21,615 nt of DNA from assembly GCA_036443455.1 (NCBI GenBank), contig JAZFYI010000086.1:1-21615 (forward strand), read 5' to 3'. The notes under the pieces were generated by a model. It did not search any database. It saw only the letters and a list, made by a program, of their open reading frames with translations, and was not told the DNA's origin. The position numbers and the translations under genes were made by a program. This document shows, in pieces, positions 15,130 through 21,615 of the stretch (the stretch's first letter is position 1; every line of letters starts with the position of its first letter). The DNA is from MnTg04 sp036443455 (GTDB lineage: Bacteria > Pseudomonadota > Gammaproteobacteria > Steroidobacterales > MnTg04).

Positions 15130-16236
15130 ATGAAACTCAAGCTAATATCGTTGGTCTGCATTGCGGTTTTGTCGCTGGCAACCGGGGCCTGCGATCGTTC
15201 CAGGCCGGAGCCAGGGGCCGAAATACGACCGGTCAGGTCGATGGTCGTGACCGCCAGCGGCACCGAGTCCGTTTACTCTTTTTCGGGCAGCACCCGCGCC
15301 GAACTGGACAGTACCCTGAGTTTTCGCGTGGCTGGCAACATCACCGAGAATCCGGTCGACGTAGGCCAGGAAGTAGAGGCCGGGCAATTGCTTTCGCGAA
15401 TCGATCCCAAGGACTACCAGGTCCTGCAGCAGGAGGCGCTGGCGGGTCTGGCGCAGGCGAATGCCGAACTCAGGAACGCCGAGGCCAGTTATGAAAGAAC
15501 GCGAGGGCTTTACGAAAATCGCAATGCTTCAAAGGCTGATCTAGACGTCGCACGCGCGGCATCGGAGTCTGCGAGGGCCCAGGTACGCGCGGCCAATCAG
15601 CAACTCGAGGCAACCCGGCTCCAGTTGTCCTATACCCGATTGTTTGCCCCGCAGGCTTGCAGTGTCGCGGAAATATTTGCCATTGAAAATGAGAATGTCG
15701 CTCCCGGGCAGCCGGTCCTCCGCCTGACCTGCGGTAGCTGTGCCGAAGCCGCGGTGTCGGTCTCGGAGACCTTGATCGGCAGCATCAGCAATGGCATGCA
15801 TGCCGAGATCATCATCGCCGCATTGGGTGACCAGGTTTTTGCAGGCGTCGTGAAAGAAGTCGGCGTAGCGCCATCCGGTGCGAGCAGCGCGTTTCCCGTG
15901 ACCGTCTCTATCATCGAAAACTGTGACCAGGTGCGTACCGGCATGGCTGTGGATGTGCGGATAACGGTCGTCACCGAGGATTCCCACACCAGGATACTCG
16001 TACCGCTGGTCGCGGTAGGCGAAGACCGTCAGGGCCACTATGTTTTCGTACTGGAAAAAACCGGCGATCACTATGTCGCGACAAGGCGAGCCGTACAGAC
16101 CGGCGATTTTGACCGCTCGGGTATGGAAATCACCAGTGGCCTGATCGCCGGCGAACGAGTCGCGACCGCGGGTGTGAGGCGGCTCGCAGACGGCCAGCAG
16201 GTTCGCCTGCTCGATCGCAATCAAGCTCAAGAATAA
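15130..16236 (+). CDS. RND efflux periplasmic adaptor (membrane fusion protein), lipoprotein
   Basis: 368 residues. The N-terminus ends LATGAC, giving a probable lipidated C21. The adaptor architecture is clear: a lipoyl half (LSFRVAGNITENPVDVGQEVEAGQLLSRIDP, 63-93), an alpha-hairpin (about 95-165), a second lipoyl half, a beta-barrel, and a membrane-proximal domain ending in GERVATAGVRRLADGQQV. Ribosome site GGGGAG precedes the ATG, 40 bp after the channel gene. The stop TAA shares its last A with the permease ATG. Oddities are four extra cysteines in the mature protein (C177, C201, C204, C265), with C201-G-S-C204 where this family usually has no cysteine, and LFAPQACSVAEI in place of the usual APFDGxV motif. 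It should link the inner-membrane pump to the channel. Confidence 0.93.
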   Translation: MKLKLISLVCIAVLSLATGACDRSRPEPGAEIRPVRSMVVTASGTESVYSFSGSTRAELDSTLSFRVAGNITENPVDVGQEVEAGQLLSRIDPKDYQVLQQEALAGLAQANAELRNAEASYERTRGLYENRNASKADLDVARAASESARAQVRAANQQLEATRLQLSYTRLFAPQACSVAEIFAIENENVAPGQPVLRLTCGSCAEAAVSVSETLIGSISNGMHAEIIIAALGDQVFAGVVKEVGVAPSGASSAFPVTVSIIENCDQVRTGMAVDVRITVVTEDSHTRILVPLVAVGEDRQGHYVFVLEKTGDHYVATRRAVQTGDFDRSGMEITSGLIAGERVATAGVRRLADGQQVRLLDRNQAQE

Positions 16237-19200
16237 TGAATATTACGCAGTTCGCCATCGAGAAAAACCGCATTGCGCTGACCCTGCTTTTTGTCGTGTT
16301 GATTTCAGGGGTGATGACCTATACGCGGATGCCTCGAGCCGAGGACCCGGGTTTTACGATTCGAACCGCGCAAGTGAGGACCATCTTCCCGGGCGCCAGC
16401 CCGAAACGGGTCGAGGACCTGGTAACCGACAAGCTGGAAAAGGCGATCCAGGAAATACCCGAGCTGGATTTCATAAGCAGCCGATCGAAAACAGGTATTT
16501 CGGTCATCAAGGTCAACCTGCGCAATGAATACATGGACATCCAGCCAATCTGGGACAAGCTCAGAAGAAAAGTGGAGGATACGCGCGACCAGTTGCCGGC
16601 GGATGTGATCGGCCCAGTCGTCGATGACGAATTCGGCGATGTTTTTGGCACGATCGTTTCCATAACGGGGGATGGCTTTGACTACCGCGAATTGAAAACG
16701 ATCGCCGATGATGTCAGGGACGAGCTTTTGCTGATTAACCACGTTGCGAAGGTCGAGATTTATGGGGACCAGGCCGAGCGGGTTTTCGTCGAGTTCAACA
16801 ACTCGCGCCTGGCGGAACTCGGCTTATCCCCGAGCCAACTCAAGCAAATCCTGGAGTCGAGGAATATTATTTTGCCCGGCGGTAATTTTTCCACCCCGTA
16901 TGAAAGGGTTTTTCTTGAGCCATCGGGCAACTTCGAGTCACTTGCCGAACTCGGTCGCAGCATTATCAATTTGCCGGGAACGACCGACCTGGTTCGGCTG
17001 GAGGACCTGGTAACGATTCATCGCGGCTATGTCGATCCGCCGCAAAGCATGATGCGCAGCGCCGGGGATAGCAGCCTGGGGCTGGCAATATCGATGCGGG
17101 AAGGCGGCAATATTTTGCAACTCGGGCAGGCCGTCAAGGATGTGATCCGCAGAGCCAACAGTGTTTACCCGGTTGGCGTGGAATTTGATTTTATTCAATT
17201 TCAGGCCGGCGATGTCGAGAGAAAAATCGATGCCTTCGCCAACAACCTCTTGCAAGCAATCGTTGTGGTTGCCGTGGTCATGCTGCTCTTTCTTGGTTTG
17301 CGAACCGGTCTGATCGTTGCGACTCTGATCCCGTCCGCGATGTTCGCCGCGATCTTTTTTATGGGCTTGCTTGATGTCGGTCTCCACCAGATGTCGCTGG
17401 CGGGCCTGATCATTTCACTCGGGATGCTGGTCGATAACGCCATCGTGATGGCGGAATCGATCATGGTGCAAATGACCGCCGGCAAACCAGCCAGGCGCGC
17501 AGCAATCGATTCGGCTGTCGAATTGCGTATTCCCCTGCTGGTTTCTTCGCTGACGACGGCCGCGGCCTTTTTGCCGATTCGATTGGCGGAATCGAACGCC
17601 GGCGAGTACACCGCGGCTTTGTTTACGGTCGTAACCATCACCTTGTTGTGCTCATGGGTTATTACACTGACGATTATTCCGATGCTTTGTGTCGCGTTCA
17701 TGAAAGTAAAGCAGTCGCAAGAGCAGTATTCAGGCCGCTTTTATTCGGCTTACCGGGGCATCGTCGTCAGTGCATTGAAAAGACCGGTGCTGGTTCTGCT
17801 GATGGCCGGCGGCGTGTTTTTCGTGGCTCTGCAGGGGTTCAGGTTCATACCGAATATCTTTTTCCCGGCGAACGACAGGCCGACGCTGGCGGTCGAAATC
17901 GAGTTGCCGGTCGGTAGCCCTATCGAACCCACGAACGAAGTGGTCATCGCGCTGGAACAATTCATGCTCGACAACCTGATGGCGGACCAAAACGGCGGTT
18001 CCGGCATCATCAACTGGGGCGCGTTTATCGGCGAAGGGGCGCCGAGATACATTCTTTCCTACCGCCCCGAGACGCCCACACCGGAATACGCCTACATCAT
18101 CGTCAACGCCAGCAGCAGGGATATCCTGGAGACGCAGCTGATACCGCCAATCCAGGAATTTCTGGAAAACAATTTCCCCGGGCTGAGGCCAACCGTAAGG
18201 CCATTGCCCCTGGGCCCGCCTGCGTGGCCACCGGTCGAGGTCAGGATATCCGGCAGGGACAGCGATAAATTGTTTGAGATTGTGGATAAGGTCCGGCGCC
18301 AGCTGGCTGAGATACCCGGTACCCGGCAGATCTCCGACGACTGGGGCGCGAGAACAAAAAAAATTGCCGTGGAGATCGACGAAACCCGGGCAAGACTCGC
18401 GGGGGTCAGCCATCAGGATATTGCGATCTCGCTGCAGACTTTCCTGTCGGGTGTCGAAGTGGCCGAGTATCGGGAGGAAGACAAGCTCATCCCGATAGTC
18501 TTGCGCTCGCGTGCCACGCAGGGCCCGGAACTGGGTGTCGTGCAATCCATAAACGTTTTTTCACAGGCTACCGGTAAATCGGTTCCTCTTGGCCAGGTGG
18601 CCGAGGCAAAAATGATATGGGAGGCAGGCGTAATCCGCAGGCGGGACCGCCTGCGGACGGTAACCGTATCCTCTCTACTCGAACCGGGGTACACGGCCGC
18701 CACGATCAACCAGGCGATAAGACCGTGGCTGGAACAGGAATCGGCCGACTGGGGTTTTGGCTTTGGCTGGGAATTCGGCGGCGTCACGGAAAAGTCCGTC
18801 GAGTCCAGCCAGTCTATCAATGAGAAACTGCCGATCGCCGGGTTGATCATCCTGATATTGCTGGTTGCTCAGTTCAATTCCCTGCGCAGGCCGGCGATCA
18901 TTCTGTTGACGATCCCCTTGTCAATCGTTGGCGTCGTTGTCGGTCTCCTGGTGGCACGCTCTTATTTCGGCTTTATTACTTTGCTTGGCATCATTTCGCT
19001 GGCGGGTATAGTGATCAACAACGCAATCGTTTTGATCGATCGGATCGGACTGGAAGAAGCCGAGCCGGGCAATACGCCACAGGATGCGATTGTCAACGCG
19101 GCTCAGCGGCGGATTCGTCCCATCCTGCTGACGGCGACGACAACCGTGGCCGGCATGATTCCTTTGTGGCTGGGTGGCGGCCCGATGTGGGAGCCGCTCG

Positions 19201-19307
19201 CGATAGCGATTATTTTTGGCCTGATTTTCGCGACCATGCTGACGCTGATAATCGTGCCGGTCCTGTACAGCCTCTTGTTCAAAGTCGATTTCGCCAATTA
19301 CGTCTGA
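16236..19307 (+). CDS. RND-family efflux permease (AcrB/HAE1-like)
   Basis: 1023 residues, full length for an RND pump. It begins with the first membrane helix (about 12-29), then a periplasmic porter domain (FPGASPKRVEDLVTDKLEKAI), helices 2-6 (about 340-480), a second porter domain, and helices 8-12 to the end. The proton-relay region differs from AcrB: GMLVDNAIV has D400-N401 where AcrB has two aspartates, and GIVINNAIVLID has N928 where AcrB has lysine 940. Such DN/NN variants occur in other environmental RND proteins, so this is likely a lineage trait and not a defect. Its ATG overlaps the adaptor stop by one base, indicating tight coupling. The substrate cannot be predicted; the sequence looks more drug/HAE1-like than heavy-metal-like. 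Confidence 0.95.
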   Translation: MNITQFAIEKNRIALTLLFVVLISGVMTYTRMPRAEDPGFTIRTAQVRTIFPGASPKRVEDLVTDKLEKAIQEIPELDFISSRSKTGISVIKVNLRNEYMDIQPIWDKLRRKVEDTRDQLPADVIGPVVDDEFGDVFGTIVSITGDGFDYRELKTIADDVRDELLLINHVAKVEIYGDQAERVFVEFNNSRLAELGLSPSQLKQILESRNIILPGGNFSTPYERVFLEPSGNFESLAELGRSIINLPGTTDLVRLEDLVTIHRGYVDPPQSMMRSAGDSSLGLAISMREGGNILQLGQAVKDVIRRANSVYPVGVEFDFIQFQAGDVERKIDAFANNLLQAIVVVAVVMLLFLGLRTGLIVATLIPSAMFAAIFFMGLLDVGLHQMSLAGLIISLGMLVDNAIVMAESIMVQMTAGKPARRAAIDSAVELRIPLLVSSLTTAAAFLPIRLAESNAGEYTAALFTVVTITLLCSWVITLTIIPMLCVAFMKVKQSQEQYSGRFYSAYRGIVVSALKRPVLVLLMAGGVFFVALQGFRFIPNIFFPANDRPTLAVEIELPVGSPIEPTNEVVIALEQFMLDNLMADQNGGSGIINWGAFIGEGAPRYILSYRPETPTPEYAYIIVNASSRDILETQLIPPIQEFLENNFPGLRPTVRPLPLGPPAWPPVEVRISGRDSDKLFEIVDKVRRQLAEIPGTRQISDDWGARTKKIAVEIDETRARLAGVSHQDIAISLQTFLSGVEVAEYREEDKLIPIVLRSRATQGPELGVVQSINVFSQATGKSVPLGQVAEAKMIWEAGVIRRRDRLRTVTVSSLLEPGYTAATINQAIRPWLEQESADWGFGFGWEFGGVTEKSVESSQSINEKLPIAGLIILILLVAQFNSLRRPAIILLTIPLSIVGVVVGLLVARSYFGFITLLGIISLAGIVINNAIVLIDRIGLEEAEPGNTPQDAIVNAAQRRIRPILLTATTTVAGMIPLWLGGGPMWEPLAIAIIFGLIFATMLTLIIVPVLYSLLFKVDFANYV

Positions 19308-19322
19308 GCGGCCGCCATGGCT

Positions 19323-20504
19323 TTACAACTGCAGTCGAATCGCCGCAGAAACGCGGCGGGCCTTTGCTCTCGCGCCGTCGATCGATTCGTCGAGCGCCAG
19401 TGCGACCCCCATACGGCGTTTCCCGCGGACTTCGGGTTTGCCAAACAAGCGCAGCTTGGTATCGGGCTCGGCCAGCGCCTCGTCGAAGCCTGAGTAAGTC
19501 ACGCCACCGGAGTCGCCTTGCGCAAGAATGACGCACGACGCGCATGGACCGTACTGGCGAATCGCGGGAACAGGCAGACCGAGTATCGCTCTTACGTGCA
19601 GGGCGAATTGCGACAGGTCCTGGGAAATCATCGTTACCATGCCGGTATCGTGCGGCCGTGGCGACACTTCGCTGAACAATACCCGGTCACCCTTGATAAA
19701 CAATTCCACGCCGAATATTCCCCGGCCGCCCAGCTTGCCGGTCACCGCAGCAGCTATACCTTGTGCTTCTTCCAGGGCCGCGGGCGACATGGGCTGCGGT
19801 TGCCAGGATTCGCGATAATCGCCATCGACCTGGATATGCCCTACCGGGTCACAAAAACTCGTGCCATCGATATGCCGCACCGTGAGCAGGGTTATTTCAT
19901 AATCAAAATCGACCAACCCCTCGACGATAACGCGGCCCGCGCCGGTACGGCCGCCTTGCTGCGAATAATCCCATGCCTGGTCGATATCCGCCGCTTCCCG
20001 AACCACGCTCTGGCCCTTGCCCGAAGAACTCATGACGGGTTTGATTACGCAGGGAATGCCGATTTCCCGGACCGCTTTTCGATATTCCTCCGGGTTATCT
20101 GCAAACAGATAGGGCGAGGTAGCGATGCCGAGGGTTTCAGCCGCGAGACGCCTGATGCCCTCCCTGTCCATGGTCAGGCGGGCGGCCAGGGCCGTCGGCA
20201 CGATATGGAACCCCTCCTTTTCAAGTTCCACCAATACCGGCGTGGCAATCGCCTCGATTTCCGGAACGACAAAATCGGGCCGCTCCTGTGAAATTACGTT
20301 TCTCAACGCAACGGGATCTAGCATGTCGATGACATGGTTGCGATTGGCGACCAGCATCGCCGGCGCATTCGCGTAGCGGTCTACGGCAATCACTTCGACA
20401 CCGAGACGCTGTGCTTCGATAACGACTTCTTTCCCCAGTTCACCGGAACCGAGCAACATCATGCGGGTGGCCCGATCGGTCAGGGGCGTGCCTATGGTCG
20501 TCAT
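19323..20504 (-). CDS. purT: Formate-dependent phosphoribosylglycinamide formyltransferase (GAR transformylase 2)
   Basis: 393 residues (E. coli PurT has 392). An N-terminal Rossmann-like part (MMLLGSGELGKEVVIEAQRLGVEVIAVDRYANAPAM) is followed by an ATP-grasp domain with the glycine-rich loop SSSGKGQSV, EITLLTVRH, and the metal-binding end GVELFIKGDRVLFSEVSPRPHDTGMVT. The enzyme makes formyl-GAR from GAR, formate and ATP in purine synthesis, without folate. ATG at 20504 has GGGAG 5-6 bases upstream; the frame extends to 20543, but without homology. The stop lies 15 bp from the stop of the convergent RND gene, so no separate terminator fits between them. It is divergent from the amidohydrolase gene. 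Confidence 0.96.
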   Translation of the reverse strand: MTTIGTPLTDRATRMMLLGSGELGKEVVIEAQRLGVEVIAVDRYANAPAMLVANRNHVIDMLDPVALRNVISQERPDFVVPEIEAIATPVLVELEKEGFHIVPTALAARLTMDREGIRRLAAETLGIATSPYLFADNPEEYRKAVREIGIPCVIKPVMSSSGKGQSVVREAADIDQAWDYSQQGGRTGAGRVIVEGLVDFDYEITLLTVRHIDGTSFCDPVGHIQVDGDYRESWQPQPMSPAALEEAQGIAAAVTGKLGGRGIFGVELFIKGDRVLFSEVSPRPHDTGMVTMISQDLSQFALHVRAILGLPVPAIRQYGPCASCVILAQGDSGGVTYSGFDEALAEPDTKLRLFGKPEVRGKRRMGVALALDESIDGARAKARRVSAAIRLQL

Positions 20505-20542
20505 TTGAGCTCCCGTGTCAGTGGCCGGATACTCTCCGATCA

Positions 20543-20554
20543 TGCATTAATGCA
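20543..20554. promoter_or_regulatory. 12-bp perfect palindrome between purT and amidohydrolase
   Basis: TGCATTAATGCA lies 39 bp upstream of the purT start and 140 bp from the divergent gene. It could be an operator, but it does not match the E. coli PurR box, and one such palindrome per few kilobases is expected by chance. Confidence 0.2.
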
Positions 20555-20694
20555 ACACCCGCTCCAAGTTTTCCCGGATTACAGGTGATTTGCGGCCACC
20601 TGCTTTTTGCGGACCCGGGCAAGCAAAATCCATGCTACGATTCACAGCCTTTTGATCCGCTGAATTACTGAAAGCAAGCTTACGGAGATCGTTA

Positions 20695-21615
20695 ATGAGC
20701 AGATATTTCCTGGCGCTGGCGCCGATCTTTATGCTGGCAGCCTGCAGCCCACCAGGTGGTGATTCCGACGCACGCGTCGCACCAAACAAGGATCCGTTCC
20801 CTTCAACCTATCGAGCGTTGCCGTCGGAAACCTTGTTGATCAAGGGCGCGACCATTTATACCGGCGACGGCGCCAAGATAGAAAATGGCGATCTCCTGAT
20901 CCGCGATGGAAAAATCGCCGAGTTCGGCCAGGGTCTCGCTCTGCCCGCGGGAGCATCCGAGATAGACGCGGCCGGCAAATGGCTGACGCCGGGCATCATC
21001 GATACCCATTCGCACCTGGGCGTTTATGCCTCGCCCGGTGTCAGGCCGCAGTCCGATGGCAACGAAGCGACCGCCCCGGTGACCGCTGAAGTCTGGGCCG
21101 AGCACTCGGTCAATCCTAAGGACCCGGGTTTCGCCAAAGCGCTCGCTGGTGGGGTTACCAGCATGCAAATTCTGCCGGGTTCGGCCAACCTGATCGGCGG
21201 GCGCAGCGTAACGATCAAGAACGTGCCATCGCGCACCATGCAGGGCATGAAATTCCCTGGCGCTCCCTATGGGCTGAAAATGGCCTGTGGCGAAAACCCG
21301 AAACGCGTATACGGAGAAGGCCTAGGCGTTGCGCCGAGTACCGCCATGGGCAATGTGGCCGGTTATCGAGCCGCGTGGATCGAGGCCGAAGAATACAATC
21401 GGCTTTGGCAGGAATACCTCGATGGCGAATCCGAGGAAAAGCCGGTCAGGGACCTGGGTCTGGAAACCCTCGCCGGTGTCTTGAATGGCGAAATACTGGT
21501 CCACAATCATTGCTACCGTGGCGACGAGATGGCGGTGATGCTGGATATCGCGAAGGAGTTTGGCTACAAGGTCACGTCGTTCCACCACGCGATCGAGGCA
21601 TACAAGATTGCCGAT
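20695..21615 (+). CDS. Lipoprotein amidohydrolase (imidazolonepropionase-like), cut by window edge
   Basis: 307 residues are visible and the frame is open at the right edge. The ATG follows GGAG (9 bases). The signal ends LAAC, so C17 is probably lipidated and the enzyme sits in the periplasm facing a membrane. The amidohydrolase fold is shown by the N-terminal beta sandwich (LLIKGATIYTGDGA), the metal-binding H105-x-H107 in TPGIIDTHSHLG, NLIGGRSVTIK, K196 in GLKMACGENPKRVYG (candidate carbamylated lysine), and later histidines H270, H272 (VHNHCYRGDE) and H297/H298. It should hydrolyse a C-N bond; the substrate is unknown, with cyclic imide or peptide-like compounds usual in the family. In related bacteria a second amidohydrolase gene often follows; that would be outside this window. 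Confidence 0.9.
   Translation, partial: MSRYFLALAPIFMLAACSPPGGDSDARVAPNKDPFPSTYRALPSETLLIKGATIYTGDGAKIENGDLLIRDGKIAEFGQGLALPAGASEIDAAGKWLTPGIIDTHSHLGVYASPGVRPQSDGNEATAPVTAEVWAEHSVNPKDPGFAKALAGGVTSMQILPGSANLIGGRSVTIKNVPSRTMQGMKFPGAPYGLKMACGENPKRVYGEGLGVAPSTAMGNVAGYRAAWIEAEEYNRLWQEYLDGESEEKPVRDLGLETLAGVLNGEILVHNHCYRGDEMAVMLDIAKEFGYKVTSFHHAIEAYKIAD

Noticed and set aside
14436..15263. 275-codon minus-strand open frame across the channel/adaptor junction
   Set aside because: It crosses two good plus-strand genes and the translation has no domain features.
19308..19322. Bidirectional terminator between the RND gene and purT
   Set aside because: Only 15 bp separate the two stops and no stem-loop with T-runs is visible there.
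1..21615. tRNA, rRNA, CRISPR, insertion sequence or prophage features
   Set aside because: I saw no cloverleaf sequences, regularly spaced repeats, transposase or integrase genes, or terminal inverted repeats. Nearly all sequence is accounted for by ordinary chromosomal genes.

Overview
The window (about 21.6 kb, moderately GC-rich) looks like chromosome of a free-living gammaproteobacterium. The support is a FadE-type acyl-CoA dehydrogenase with its long C-terminal domain, PurT, a two-domain malate dehydrogenase, an ExeA/GspA-like ATPase, and a full RND tripartite pump. A marine or sediment lineage is possible but is a guess. I see no rRNA, tRNA, CRISPR array, insertion sequence or phage gene.

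Left half (1-8261, all minus strand). Reading in the direction of transcription: malate dehydrogenase (mdh), fadE, a DUF4286-DUF3667 fusion membrane protein, a small secreted DUF4399 protein, DNA polymerase IV (dinB), and an ExeA-like AAA ATPase that runs off the left edge. Spacing from fadE to dinB is tight (28-37 bp), so these genes may be co-transcribed although their functions differ.

Middle (8262-12607, plus strand). A 435-bp AT-rich divergent region holds a good promoter whose -10 box lies inside a 22-bp palindrome. It leads into an apparent operon: an 84-aa exported orphan protein, a YtrA-type GntR repressor, an ABC ATPase and an ABC-2 permease (both junctions are ATGA overlaps). After a stem-loop comes a secreted DUF4097 protein with eleven DTGSG-type repeats, and then a strong intrinsic terminator. 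The layout resembles autoregulated, envelope-stress-responsive Ytr-type ABC modules.

Right half (12714-19307, plus strand). This is a compact RND efflux operon: a TolC-type outer membrane channel with an extra N-terminal periplasmic-binding-protein-like domain, a lipoprotein membrane-fusion protein with an unusual CGSC motif, and an RND permease whose start codon overlaps the adaptor stop. The pump genes end 15 bp from the convergent purT gene. Divergent from purT is a lipoprotein amidohydrolase cut by the right edge.

The most unusual items are the sensor-like domain fused to the efflux channel, the operator/repressor/ABC/DTGSG-repeat module with its orphan exported small protein, and the DUF4286-DUF3667 fusion.
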